From positions 248,001-312,000 of the forward strand of contig JAIWNI010000025.1 in NCBI GenBank assembly GCA_025331435.1: a stretch of DNA of 64,000 nt. Direction: 5' to 3'. Shown here piece by piece: positions 1 through 10,878 of this stretch. Below the pieces are notes generated by a model. That model saw nothing but the letters and a program-made list of their open reading frames with translations, did no database searches and was not told the DNA's origin. The translations under genes were made by a program, and so were the position numbers. This stretch comes from Choanephora cucurbitarum (taxonomy: Eukaryota; Mucoromycota; Mucoromycetes; Mucorales; Choanephoraceae). Positions within the stretch are counted from its first letter, which is position 1. Each line of letters begins with the position of its first letter.

Positions 1-2
1 AT

Positions 3-1264
3 CGGCTTCTTAAAAAAAGGCATACACCCGTAATGAATAGACCAACAACCAATCGCTTCATGGGATATTCAGTTAATCAAGATTCCAAGAGTCCAATTGA
101 ATGTAACAATAGCCAACTTCCCTCACCACAAACACCTACCTTTAGTCCAGTTCTCAATTTGCCACCTCAACAACATATGGACATAAACCATATGCTCTCG
201 CCTCGAGCACCTGTAAGCAACACGCTTCATCGCAATCAAGAATTTCATTCGGCTCGAAAGCAGCATCATGAATCAAAGCAGCATTTCCCAATGCTGCATC
301 AGCAGCAGCAACAGCAAACACAATTGTCAGATTCTAAACTGAACAAACTTATCAATATGTGGCAGCGAAATCATCGAATTGACCCCAATTCATCTTCTAC
401 AAGCAACAGCTCCAACATGTTCCGCCTTTCCATGCCAACACCTCCCTCCCCACACCAAAGCAAACCCTTTTTCTTTGATAGAAAAGCTTTAGAGTCAAGT
501 TCTTCTATCTGGAAAGATCCTTTGGCCCAGTCCTCGTTGTCAAGTCATTATGGTTATGATCAACCTTCAACACCTCAGCAAAGACGTTCCTCATTGATGA
601 ACCGCTCATCTCAGCATCAGCCTTTACCCCAAATACAACATCAAGAGTCACCTATCGAGAGTCCTAAGCTTACATCTTGGCTACCAGGCTTGTTTCATTT
701 TAAGCAACCCAAGGTGTGCTCTTTAGAATGTCAAGCTAGAGATGAGCGAGAAGCCATTGGAAAGCTATCTCAAGTACTTCAAGAGGTAATGTATATATAT
801 ATATAGAGTATGATTACTATATACAGCTACTTATATCATGGTAGTACATGGATGGTTTTATCATTGAAAGACAAGATACAGATGGAAGAATTAGAAGAAA
901 AGGTGAAATGAAGCTACCAAATCGTAAGTTGCATTATGTTTAGTACTATTTCAGACAACTAAACTTTTTCTATTCAAAAGAAGTAAAGCCTGTCCTACTG
1001 CGATTCAAACTTGAAATCTATCAGCTTCAGACACCTCAAAAGAAACGAATCTATCGTATTAACTTTATTCAACAACAAGGTAACTAGATAGGCAAATGCT
1101 CTCTTTAACACTTGACTTAGCTTCATTTTTTTTTAGGTGATGCCATGGCACTTACGGCAGCAGTTAAATTAGTAGACAAGACGCTTCAAACATACGAATA
1201 CGAAGCTCAAATGGTTGCAACAGCAAATGGTTGGAACATTCGTAGTAACAGCATTGAATTATAG
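3..1264 (+). CDS. C-terminal part of probable CAMK-like protein kinase (KA1-like tail), 5' truncated by window
   Basis: Four exons: 3-785, 845-923, 981-1079 and 1137-1264, stop TAG. The reading frame is open upstream of the first ATG (33) to the window edge, so the start and probably the catalytic domain lie outside. The visible part has a long low-complexity stretch rich in Ser, Pro, Gln and His, including a run of six Gln. It ends in a folded region starting SWLPGLFHFKQPKV and running through LLRFKLEIYQ and YRINFIQQQGDAM. That pattern (WxxxLFxFKxPK, then an FKLEI strand and a QQQG motif) resembles the kinase-associated C-terminal domain of fungal Gin4/Kin4-like kinases, which binds acidic phospholipids. 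This family call is from memory; the kinase domain itself is not visible. It lies 126 bases upstream of the next gene on the same strand. Confidence 0.5.
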
Positions 1265-1390
1265 AATTAAGCAAAAGATCAATAAATTCTTTTCTGCCTG
1301 ATCTTGTAAAACCTATCATTGGCTGAAAGAAAATTTGAATAATGCAACTTTTTCTTTATTCTTTTTATTTTTTTTGGGTTTGCTCTTCTA

Positions 1391-2134
1391 ATGAGTTCCA
1401 ATGGGAAGCGTGATGTGCTGAGATCAATAGACTATCTCTTATGTTGTCATATAGCCTACTCTTATTTTCTTGATGCAAGCTTACTAGTGTTATTCTTTCA
1501 TATACTTTTACAGTTGGTATGTTCTTTTTTTTTGTAGTAGAGTCAAGTTATTCTGATGGACTGACATTCCTTATTGAAGCAACTTTTATCGCCACGATCC
1601 CTTAATCGCACACTAAGAACTGCTTTGGCTATCGTTAGCGTAGGCTGGATAGTTTGCTTGTTACTCCATGCTACCACTGAACCAGGCCAGGCTGGTATCA
1701 TTATTGATTTTATTGGTAACCGTAAGTAGTCTCCCACAGCATACCCCCCACACTAAGGCTAATTAACTGATATGGAAGAACATAAGCCGAGCATGTTTCG
1801 GTTGTTTATGTTGGATAGCACAATCTATCTCCTCCAGATAGTGCGTGTGTTGATCACTTCAAGCCTTTCCTCACAACTTTTATTGAATGGCACAGTCGTC
1901 ACTACAATCACTGTACCACCTGGATTGGCAACAGCTTTAGGAGCAGAAAGTGTGACACTCATGTTACCCCCAAGAGAGGGATCGGATGGGGATGGATCGA
2001 ATACGGATGATTTATTCTATCATAATGAATTGGTGGTAGATATTGAACTAAGGAACTCAATACGAAATATTATGTATGCTGAAATGGAAGATCCAAGTAC
2101 TGCTCGTGATGGATCTGAGCGTTTACCGGTATAA
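1391..2134 (+). CDS. DUF1746 protein, Dsc E3 ligase subunit 4-like membrane protein
   Basis: Three exons: 1391-1516, 1580-1721 and 1779-2134, giving 207 residues. The N-terminus has the family pattern of a leading RSIDYL followed by a hydrophobic segment with LDASLLVLFFHILLQL. It continues with an LRTALAIVSVGWIVCLLLHA membrane segment and the signature IIIDFIGNQHKPSMFRLFMLD, close to the DUF1746 consensus IDFIGq..pPsk..LllLD, then another hydrophobic helix and an acidic C-terminal tail. In Schizosaccharomyces pombe, DUF1746 is found in Dsc4, a membrane subunit of the Golgi Dsc ubiquitin ligase that activates SREBP and clears misplaced membrane proteins. The exon 2 acceptor was chosen because it keeps the frame past an upstream in-frame TGA. 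It ends 116 bases from the convergent PPR gene. Confidence 0.7.
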
Positions 2135-2250
2135 AAAAGACGAATAAAAGCTTCAAGATAACAACTGTTTTTTTTAAAAATATGATATGTACAGAGGATG
2201 TTTTTATTGATTATTTACAATGCAATTTAGATATTAAGTAGAAAGGTATT

Positions 2251-5200
2251 TTAAGCAGTAATAAGTTCAGCAACTAAGCCAGTAACTTTTTCGGGAAATT
2301 CGCGTTCAAGCATCAATTCAAAGATACCTTTGGCTTCATTCACCTTGTTGTTGGCCATATAAGCACGCACCATAGCTTCATAAGTACTAGGTTCACGAAT
2401 GACAGTACGGGAATCATCAGCATGGATCTTGTCATCAGTCATAGCATCGAACATAGCCTTAGCCTTTTCCAAGAGACCCTTTTGACCATAGCCGCGGATA
2501 AAGACGTTTTCGATGTAAGGAGAGGAACTCTTTTGAATAGAGGCTTGCATTTCTTGATAGAGTTGTTCAGCGCGATCCAGTTGATCATTCGTCACAAGTG
2601 TATCCAACATGGCTTGATAAACAACTTCATCCTTGGGAACGTGCTTGGCTTCCATATCTTCAAAGACACGCTCAGCACTTTGAACATCGCGCTGGAGAGT
2701 ACCATAGGAATAGATGAGAGTAGCATAATGAGTACCTTGAGGGCGGATATGATCGCAACGCTCCATATCACTCAACATGCGATGAGCAGTAGGCATATCG
2801 TAGGGAGCAATGAGCGAGTAAGCTTCCATCAAGAGCTTGTAAGTGTGAGCAGAGGGCTTGATGTGGCGACGACGAAGTTCAGTAAAGTATTCAAGCGCAC
2901 GTTCGCGATCGGGTTGTTGGCGCACATAGAATTGGATCATGTTGTTGAAAGGACCGACGCGAGGCTGGAAGCTAGGAGAAGCCAACATTTCAGTAAAGAG
3001 TCGATGAGCCAAGGGTTCAGAACCAGCACGAACACAGGCAGAGATGATAGCACCATAAGTAATAGAGTTAGGCAAGATCTTGAAACTTTGCATCTCTTCA
3101 AACAACTTCATGGCAGCATCAAGCTTACGCGCCTTGGCCAACTTGGAGATGACGACATTGTAGAAGAAAGTGGTAGGCTTCACATCACGGCGTTTTGCTT
3201 CATCATAGATAATCAAGGCATCAGTCGCTTCATCCGTAGCACACTTGGCAGAACCGAGCAAGAGACTAGCATAGCCATTACCATCAGGATAGCGACCCAT
3301 CAGCTTGATTTGTTCATAGTATTTCTTGGCATCCACCATGTCGCCTTGTTGAGCATATCCAATAAGAATACTGTTGGTCATCATGTAGATGGCTCTTTCC
3401 ATTCGTTGAGAATCCAAAGATGATTCCTTGAAGCACTTGATAGAAAGACGGTACATAGCTACAGCAGTATCAAGGTGACCTTGCTTACCAATAAAAGCGA
3501 TGGCATCACGAAGAGGTTCCACTGAAGGCACAAGGCCAGCATCCACAATACGAGTGCGCAAGATATCAAGAGCTTGATCGAGTTGTCCCTGAATAGCTGC
3601 TTTCATGACAGCAGCAGACGCTTCTTCAGCTTCACAGAGAGAAGGAGAGGCAGATCGGTTGATGACGACAGTAGCAAACCCTTCGACCTTGACATGAAAG
3701 AGAGATTCCCACTTTTGAGCATGCTTTTTATCACCGACACGATTGAAGTAGGCCAACACACGCGACTTGATTTCAGCAGAGACAGTCATCTCCTTGGACT
3801 TCATTTCATCGTAAAGATCAAAAGCAAGATGTTGAAGAGAGGCAAGAGAGGACTTGCGAGAAGAGACATCAGAGACAATGACCAAGGCAGCATCGTACAA
3901 GAGAGTGTAATCAGAAGCATGAAGGATATTGTGGTTGGAGTCAAACTCATAGTTTTCAATCAAGATCTTGGCCAATGGCAAGGGGAGGCCGTGAGGACAA
4001 TGAGGAGCCAAAAGACGAGCTACCTCCAGCGTTTGTTCCAAGTTCTTGGCAGCAACAGCAACTTCAGTAGCAGCATGCTTGATCTGGTTGAGACCCTTTG
4101 AGAGAGAACGGGCCTTCATGGCTTCAAGGATTGAACGAAGAGCAGCAATGGCTTGACTGGCTTGACCGAGTTTAGCAAAATGAGTGACGATACGTTCAGC
4201 CAAAAGAGCATCAGGTTCAAGGCCAGCTTGACGCATATCATGAACTACCTGAATGACCTTTTCATTGTCAACACCCTTGAGACACAAAAGAGCATAGTTG
4301 GCCAAATTACCATATGACTTGGAGATGTCAGTCTGAACAAGAGCATCGTACATGGAGCTGGCTTCCTTGAAGAGACCCAATTGGCAATAAGATGAGAGAA
4401 CAGGACCATAGCTGCTAGCATCAGGTTGAGGGCTAGATTGCTTCATGGATTCAATCAGGCCTTTGGCTTCATCCAGACGGTTCTCGAGACAGTAGTAACG
4501 GATGATGGAGTTGTAAGGAATGGTAGAGATCTTGACTTCATCCGAATGCATTTCGCCAACAATCTTGAGAGCACCTTCCAGTTGATGACATTTGAGATGA
4601 GCATCCACCAAAGCATTGTATACATAAGAGGCATCATGAGGACCTACACTTTCCTTGACTTGAGTGTACTTTTCAAAGTAAGAGAGAGCAGAAGGCAGAT
4701 CACCCACACGACCAAAGAGGTTGATCAAAGCAGCATAGGTGGCAGAGGTAGGCATGGTGTTCTTGACTAATTGGTTGTATACATGTAAGGATTTCTCTAC
4801 GTCACCATAATGAGACAAGACACGTAAGATTTGATTGTAGAGTTCAGGTTCAAAGAATTGAACAAGGTTTTCTGAGATAGCAGCATCAAAGATAACAAGG
4901 GCCTTTTGAATGTTTTCCTCGGCTTCCAATTCAGCCATATTGTTGGATTTGTTATGAGCATGAGAGGAACGAGCATTTTGACGTTTAAGCATGGCAATGA
5001 CCTTTTGGACTTCAACGTCACGCTTACAGAGTGTACGAATAAGAATGGTATAAGTAGAACTACTTGGCTGAATGTCAAAGCGGAGCATTTCTTCATACAC
5101 TAAAAAGAAAAAATAAGGTTAACATCTGATAAAATTTTTTTTTCCCAAGGTAAGATTCAACTTACTCTTTAACATAGGGCTTAAGGGAGTACCGTCACGG

Positions 5201-5637
5201 CGAAGAGAAGCATAGGCATCAAAGATAAGATTGTAGGTGTGATCTGTCAACAAGAGGCCCTTCTTCTGTAAAGCAGTATATTCAGACATGAGCAATTTGA
5301 GTTGACCATGGCGCTTGGCAGTCAAGATACGATCATTCGCCTCGAAAGAAGCAGAGGTGATAGCAGGCGCTTGAGGAGAAGATTTAGGTGAAGGAGGTGG
5401 TGTGATCATATCGACTGCAGAGTACACAACATCAAAGACAGGCTCTTCCTTTTCTTCCTCAGGTGTATGATGAGATGTGTCGTGTTTGTTTTCCCATTTT
5501 TTATTAGAAGGGATAGATACGTATTCAGGATTGGTGTGTGTCTTCCTTTTGTCTTGTGTTTGATGTTTATTAGCAGAGCGAGATGTGAAGGCAGCAGTGG
5601 TGGCTCTGGATGTAGAAGTTGATGTACGGATTTGCAT
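2251..5637 (-). CDS. pentatricopeptide repeat protein, probably mitochondrial
   Basis: Two exons (5637-5166 and 5099-2251) encode 1106 residues; the intron splits an ATG codon within the sequence LKS-M-YEEML. The start is the ATG at 5637, opening MQIRTSTSTSRATTAAFTSR, a Ser/Thr/Arg-rich stretch lacking acids that looks like a mitochondrial presequence. An in-frame TTG further upstream is not used. The rest is an array of about 35-residue helical repeats with PPR signatures such as TYTILIRTLCK, TYAALINLFGRVGDLPSALS, FYNVVISKLAKARKLDAAMK and TYGAIISACVRAGSEPLA. PPR proteins bind organellar RNA and act in processing, stability or translation. The large size recalls fungal relatives of LRPPRC or Crp1-type factors, but no exact orthologue can be assigned. 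The gene is transcribed divergently from the OYE gene across the motif-rich region 5638-8138. Confidence 0.85.
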
Positions 5638-5864
5638 TGTAATAAATAAATAAGATAAGTAGTTCAAGTGAAAAGGATAAAGATCTTTCTTTTTTTTTTA
5701 AAAAAAAAGAGGTCCTTTTTATATTGAAAAATGGGGAGTGTTACACTGATAACAAGAATTTAGCCAATCAGCTGAGCCTCGTATATCTGATTATGATATG
5801 TGACTAAAAAAAAATATTAAGGTTTATACACTTGTTTGATTATCTGATTCTAAAGCTCCGCATG

Positions 5865-5890
5865 ACACACACACACACACACACACACAC
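5865..5890. repeat. (AC)n microsatellite, 13 units
   Basis: An uninterrupted run of alternating A and C in the 5' flank of the PPR gene. Confidence 0.95.
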
Positions 5891-6011
5891 CCTTGTAGCG
5901 AATAGGGCTTTGTTTTTTTTTATTTCTTGTTCATTTGAAAGAGACGCGATTGTTCTTTAGATAGGTTGAATAAAAAAAGTAATATCACATGTTCCCCCAA
6001 AAAGATGAAAA

Positions 6012-7267
6012 GATCTGATAAACTCTGAGAAGACGCGTTCGGTCTTTTTTTTTTTTGAGTCTTTAGATTAGAATCAAGAGAATTTAAAAAAAAATTGGAC
6101 TCGGGATAGGCTTCGCATTATCAAGTTGCCATGGTGACAATCAATTTATTTTTATCAGATCTTTTTTTTTCAATTTAGTTTTGAGGCCAATAGAAATCAG
6201 CCATTCATGAGAAATGTAACCCTATCATGATATCCCTGCGAGTCTCCCCGGCAGTACGAGATTAGCGGAGCATTAAGTCAGGTTGTGCTTGCCTAACAAC
6301 CGAAAATTCTTTTAGATCTGATAACCATGTCTTGGTGAGAGAGAGAGAAAGGAGGGGGGGGGACAAAGTTACACAGAGATGAAGTTGGTGTTTCAGCTTT
6401 TGTTTCATTCTTTGTTAGATGGTCCAGAATATGAAAAAAAAGAGAGAGAATGATACCCAAGAAAAAAAAATGAGATGATTTTACCTCATTAAACCATGAC
6501 TAGAGATGAAGACAAGAGTGAGGGAAATTTACCTTGTGAGTCTTATTCAGAATATTAAGAAAAAGGAGCTGGAAACACCCCCCCTAATTAAGTGGGTTGC
6601 GTAACTGACCAAAAAGATCTGATAAAAAATTTTCTATTATAATTACCCATTCCGAGACAAGTTGGGATTGAAAGCGATTAGTTTCGTACGACAGCATTAG
6701 ATTGTTTAGTCATTGATTATCATCCCACTTTGATCAAGCAACTTGGACAAAATGAACATCACACATCATGCATTAGGAGATCCAGTCAACATGATTGGAG
6801 TAATAAGTAAAAAAAAAAAAGTAACAGAATAGATTGTGGGCAATTTGCTCTTTATTTTTTTTTAAGGGCTCAAGAATTGCATCATTTCGTTATCAGATCC
6901 TTTTTAAAATGATCAAGCCTATGTGTGTACAGAATCTGATAACTCTAGAAGTGCCTAAAAATAAACCTATTTTGTCCAGATGATGAGACATATAAAGTTA
7001 TCAGATCCTTTTTAGATGATCATTGAATAAATCAGCCGACTTTTCCTTTGGGGTCTTCTGCTTGCAACTAAATGCACGAGTCATGGAAAGTTTGTTATTG
7101 TGGTTCAATTCTCCTACCTTTCCCAAAGTTCTTTTTATTCCACACTTGAGTTTTAGTTTGTTTATCAGATTCTCATTGATGCTTCTTATCAGATCTATTT
7201 TAGATTTAATTTCAGCTTCATTTACATCAACTCCCCACACACAATTCGTTTTAAATCTTATCAGATC
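6012..7267. promoter_or_regulatory. cluster of GATCTGATAA motifs in a divergent intergenic region
   Basis: The 10-mer GATCTGATAA or its complement TTATCAGATC occurs exactly eight times, starting at 6012, 6152, 6315, 6616, 6890, 6998, 7186 and 7258. One-base variants begin at 6933 and 7162, and looser matches occur near 5785 and 5841. Both orientations are present. Flanks are often purine-rich on the GATC side, giving a loose consensus WAARGATCTGATAA. The motif contains TGATAA, the core bound by GATA zinc-finger factors, which in fungi include nitrogen, iron and light (White Collar) regulators. The block lies between the divergent PPR and OYE genes. Which of the two it serves, and which protein binds it, is inference. 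The remainder of 5638-8138 holds no gene I can support; short frames there are interrupted and contain the motif itself. Confidence 0.65.
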
Positions 7268-7504
7268 TAAAATCATGTTGAGAGGCAACTAAATTTTAGC
7301 TTTAAATCAATAAACGATCATCACTTTACTCAATCAAAAGTGAGTTTGGTTGACTGTTCTATCTACTTTAAATGACGCTATCATTTTCTTAAGCGTATGT
7401 TATATAATGTGCTTGTTCTAGTAAGACAATCCACTTTGCTTCTTTTCTCTTATTTGTAGATCAAGATAATCTATGCGCTTTTTTAATTTAAGCGTTTTTT
7501 AGTG

Positions 7505-7668
7505 TACAATAGTCGCTTTATTTAAGAGTGGTGCATGTTCTTGAGAAATACACTTTTATAGTGAGCATCTACTTAAATCGAATGGTATTTTAACGCTTGA
7601 AGTGATTTTCAAGTGGGAGGATGGTTACTCTTATATTAAGCATACTTTTAAATCAAGTGACTACTGTA
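7505..7668. mobile_element. Tc1/mariner-type MITE, copy 1 (164 bp with TA flanks)
   Basis: Inverted ends: the left reads TACAATAGTCGCTTTATT and the right, complemented, reads TACAGTAGTCACTTGATT; about 21 of 25 positions match. Both ends are flanked by TA, the target duplicated by Tc1/mariner elements. The interior has no coding potential. Related copies lie at 32175-32277 and, as a left end only, at 41598. Confidence 0.75.
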
Positions 7669-7937
7669 CAAGACAAAGTTTCATAATAAAATGGCATCAA
7701 TCCATCTAATCCTTACACAATAACCACTGCATACATTTTTTTTTAGTCTCAAAAGCTATATGCATCCAACTATGTAGTTACATTTTTGCCTCATCAACTC
7801 TGAGATAACTTAAGACTTTGTTCAAAGAACTTCATTGGAAGCAGCTTAGTGAGAACACTATTTCTCTGAGCTACATTTATTCCCTTAGTGTATACATAAA
7901 CCACATTCTGTTACATGTTGATCTTTATTCTAGTGTG

Positions 7938-7960
7938 CTCTCTCTCTCTCTCTCTCTCTG
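7938..7960. repeat. (CT)n microsatellite
   Basis: A run of alternating C and T in the 5' flank of the OYE gene; the exact edges are approximate. Confidence 0.8.
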
Positions 7961-8138
7961 TAGCGTTGTTCAAACAAAACTTATTCAAAGATCCCCCCAA
8001 AAATAAAAGAGTCTCACTAGGTTAGCTTATAACTAAATTTACCTTGGGAAAAATAATGACTCAGCTTCTACTCATTCATTTTTTTAAAAAAAAAAAAGCT
8101 CTAAGAAAAAAAAGAAATGAGAGATCTAACTTTCACCA

Positions 8139-9212
8139 ATGACCAAAAAGGCCTTTTCACCCATCCAAGTCGGACGCCATCAACTCCAGCATCGTATCGT
8201 ACTTGCTCCTCTCACGCGTTTCAGAGCTACTCTAAGCGAAGTCCCCACACAACTTCAAGTCGACTACTATACACAACGGACCAGTCCCGGTGGATTGTTG
8301 ATCACCGAAGCGACATACATCAGCCCCACAGCAGGCGGATACCGTCAAGCACCTGGTATCTATTCCTCAGACCAAATCGAGGCATGGAAAAAAGTCAGTC
8401 AATCAGTCCACGAGAAAGGTGGTGTGATCTTTATGCAACTCTGGCACTTGGGTCGAGCCAGTCATCAAAAAGAGATCGTATCAGCCTCAGCCATCCCTAT
8501 GCCTAAACCCAACGGTCAACTCTCCAAAGTGCCTCGAGCACTCGAGACACACGAAGTCAAGCAGATTGTCCAGGACTATCGCCAAGCTGCTCTGAATGCG
8601 ATCGAGGCAGGGTTTGATGGTGTTGAAGTCCATTCGGCCAACGGGTACCTCCTGGACCAGTTCATCAATTCAGGCAGCAATCAACGCACAGACGAGTACG
8701 GAGGCAGCATCGAGAACCGAACACGGTTTGCCTTAGAGGTGGTGGAGGCGATTGCAGGTGCTATTGGACCTGAGCGTACGGCCATTCGATTTTCACCCAA
8801 TGGATCTGTTCAGGGCATGCAGGATGATACGCCCGCTGAGACCTGGGGGTATCTGACCAGACAACTTCAGCAGCATCACCCGCGTTTGGCTTATCTTCAT
8901 TTTATTGAAAGTCGGTCTGACTTTAATAATGAAAACAAGGTCAATACGGTCGATACGTTGGATCTCTATCGAGAGATCTGGAAGGGACCGTTTGTGAGTG
9001 CGGGTGGTTACAGTAATACGGTCGATCATGCGGTTGAGTTGGCTGAGAGGACAGGTAATCTGATTGCCTTTGGTCGTGCCTTTATTGCCAATCCTGATCT
9101 TCCTGCCCGTATTCAAAAACAATATGCATTTAACCCGTACAATCGAAAGACGTTCTATACACATGATGCTATAGGCTATACAGATTATCCATTCCATCAT
9201 AGTCGACTATAA
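8139..9212 (+). CDS. Old Yellow Enzyme family NADH:flavin oxidoreductase (ene-reductase)
   Basis: An intronless 357-residue protein with the full OYE/12-oxophytodienoate reductase fold order: IVLAPLTRFRA near the N-terminus, GLLITEATYIS (residues 52-62), FMQLWHLGRAS (99-108), the active-site HSANGY with His165, Asn168 and Tyr170, the family signature TDEYGGSIENRTRF, and the FMN phosphate region AFGRAFIANPDLP near the end. The enzymes use FMN and NAD(P)H to reduce activated C=C bonds. The start is the ATG at 8139; an earlier ATG at 8117 is in another frame. The first two thirds have clearly higher GC content than the neighbours, a codon-use shift that fits high expression or, less likely, transfer. 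The stop codon is only 14 bases from the stop of the convergent CHID1-like gene. Confidence 0.95.
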   Translation: MTKKAFSPIQVGRHQLQHRIVLAPLTRFRATLSEVPTQLQVDYYTQRTSPGGLLITEATYISPTAGGYRQAPGIYSSDQIEAWKKVSQSVHEKGGVIFMQLWHLGRASHQKEIVSASAIPMPKPNGQLSKVPRALETHEVKQIVQDYRQAALNAIEAGFDGVEVHSANGYLLDQFINSGSNQRTDEYGGSIENRTRFALEVVEAIAGAIGPERTAIRFSPNGSVQGMQDDTPAETWGYLTRQLQQHHPRLAYLHFIESRSDFNNENKVNTVDTLDLYREIWKGPFVSAGGYSNTVDHAVELAERTGNLIAFGRAFIANPDLPARIQKQYAFNPYNRKTFYTHDAIGYTDYPFHHSRL

Positions 9213-9226
9213 TTTATTTTATTTCA

Positions 9227-10878
9227 CTAGAATGCATCATACTATGATATAAAGCATAAGAAACCATTCATTTGAATACTGTCTGTAGTTCAACTTACGA
9301 AATAATCTAATCCTTGACCTACTTCCCATAAAGCAAGACCCACTTGTTGTGTTTAAACATATGAGTTTCCTATCCTCTTTATTCATACAGATCAACTTAC
9401 CTCCATAATCTTCAGCTAAACGAACGCGACTCTTGATAGACTAGCATCCATGTTATGAGATATGATAGACATATAGTTGATTTCACTTACTCTTAAGGTA
9501 GGTACCCAAATGGTACCTTGTCTAGTCCCATCTTCATCAATGTCCACAAACCAAGCTTCTTGACTGTCTTTATCCCAATTCAATTCTTCTGTACTATCAT
9601 CACTCTCTGTCTCATCAAACAGCTCATCATCTACTTCCACAGGTTGATCTGCCAACTTCTCTATCACAGTCTTCATGACCAAAGGTTCAGGCGTACGTGT
9701 CTGGAGATAGGACATGGCATACATGTTCATGCCAATCAAGAACTTAGATCGTTTCTCTTCAGTAGGTGCTACATGTTCAATATTTTCCATGATCCATTCA
9801 ATAGGAGCAGAAGGACCACCTTGGCTATAAAAATAAGTGAGTAACAGACTGTCATATCTCCCCTCTTTTAGTACTTACGGATCATGAGTTGAATAATCAT
9901 AAGTCATCATACTGAAACGATCCACAAAGCGAGCAAGAGAATTGACGATTTCTGGTTTCAAGAATTGTTTGTGTTCAGGTGTGACGAAGGAAGGAAGGAC
10001 GACAATCAACAGGCGATGATCACGGTGAAGTAAGTAAGAAATCTCATTCAAAAAGAGTTGAAAGAACCCAGGGAAACCACATTCAATCACAATACCATCG
10101 AATTTGTATTTTCTTAAAGTAGGTCAGTGACAACATCTATATCAAATTTTAGTGACTTACGTGACTTGAGCATAGATTTCTTCAGCCAATTTCTTTGATT
10201 CTTCCGCACTGGAGATGAATTGCTTTAAATCATCGCCTGTCCAACCACGGAATTGAAAGCGAGGTAATACCTTGCCTTTGCCTGTAGAGATATCTCTTAC
10301 ATCGTTCATCCACTATATATATTAAAAAAAGAAAGTCAGTGTCATCTACAGGGTATTTTTTTTTAATACTTACTGTCTGATCCACATCATGTTCACCATC
10401 CATATCAAATTGCATAGCAGATCTGAGTTTAGATTGAGTATGATAGTATTCCACTTTTTTTCTTTCTAGTTTTTACCTGCGTTGAACATAATACCATACA
10501 GGAGATACACTGGATAAGGATATCATGAGTTTCAATAAATATGAAATTGAATCAAGTTACTTTACTAGTCAAATTTGCCTTTGAATTCCTTGACAATATC
10601 ATAACCTAAGAAACACGTGAATAAACGTTTCCATTATTTTTTCTCAATTTTTTTTTACCTCTGTTATTCCAAGGTGTAACATAAGCTAACGTTTCTCCTT
10701 TGAATTGTTTAGTATGTGCTTTTGAATGGTCAGGTTTATCGTGTTGAGCAAGGATATGCTTGACATTGAGATGGTGTTGACTATTCTGGTGTTGAGCGTG
10801 AATAGGCAATTGATCATTGGCTATCACGAATGTAGTCAGTTGAACTGAAATAGCTACGAATAAGCTAAACAATTTCAT
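9227..10878 (-). CDS. CHID1-like GH18-family secreted protein (chitinase domain-containing protein 1)
   Basis: Ten exons reconstructed: 10878-10659, 10605-10566, 10509-10477, 10422-10374, 10312-10161, 10112-9879, 9824-9491, 9440-9401, 9342-9299 and 9241-9227; they sum to 1161 bases (386 residues). MKLFSLFVAISVQLTTFVIA is a signal peptide. Family motifs follow in order: AYVTPWNNRGYDIVKEF, YVSPVWYYVQRR, GEHDVDQTWMNDVR, VLPRFQFRGWT, FDGIVIECGF, MTYDYSTHDPQGGPSAP and LALWEVGQGLDYFYDAF at the end. CHID1 proteins bind carbohydrate and usually lack the DxxDxDxE catalytic motif of true chitinases; here the corresponding strand reads FDGIVIECGF, so strong chitinase activity is not expected. The last exon is only 15 bases. 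The 5' end faces Urm1 across 357 bases. Confidence 0.88.

Noticed and set aside
2422..3423. 333-codon plus-strand frame opposite the PPR gene
   Set aside because: It is a shadow of the PPR coding sequence; it has no start context, splice continuity or recognisable domain.
5638..5667. Upstream extension of the PPR protein by ten residues
   Set aside because: It would need a TTG start; the ATG at 5637 opens a presequence-like N-terminus.
7001..7292. Open frames on both strands of about 90 codons in the OYE/PPR promoter
   Set aside because: They overlap each other, include several copies of the GATCTGATAA motif and have no protein features.
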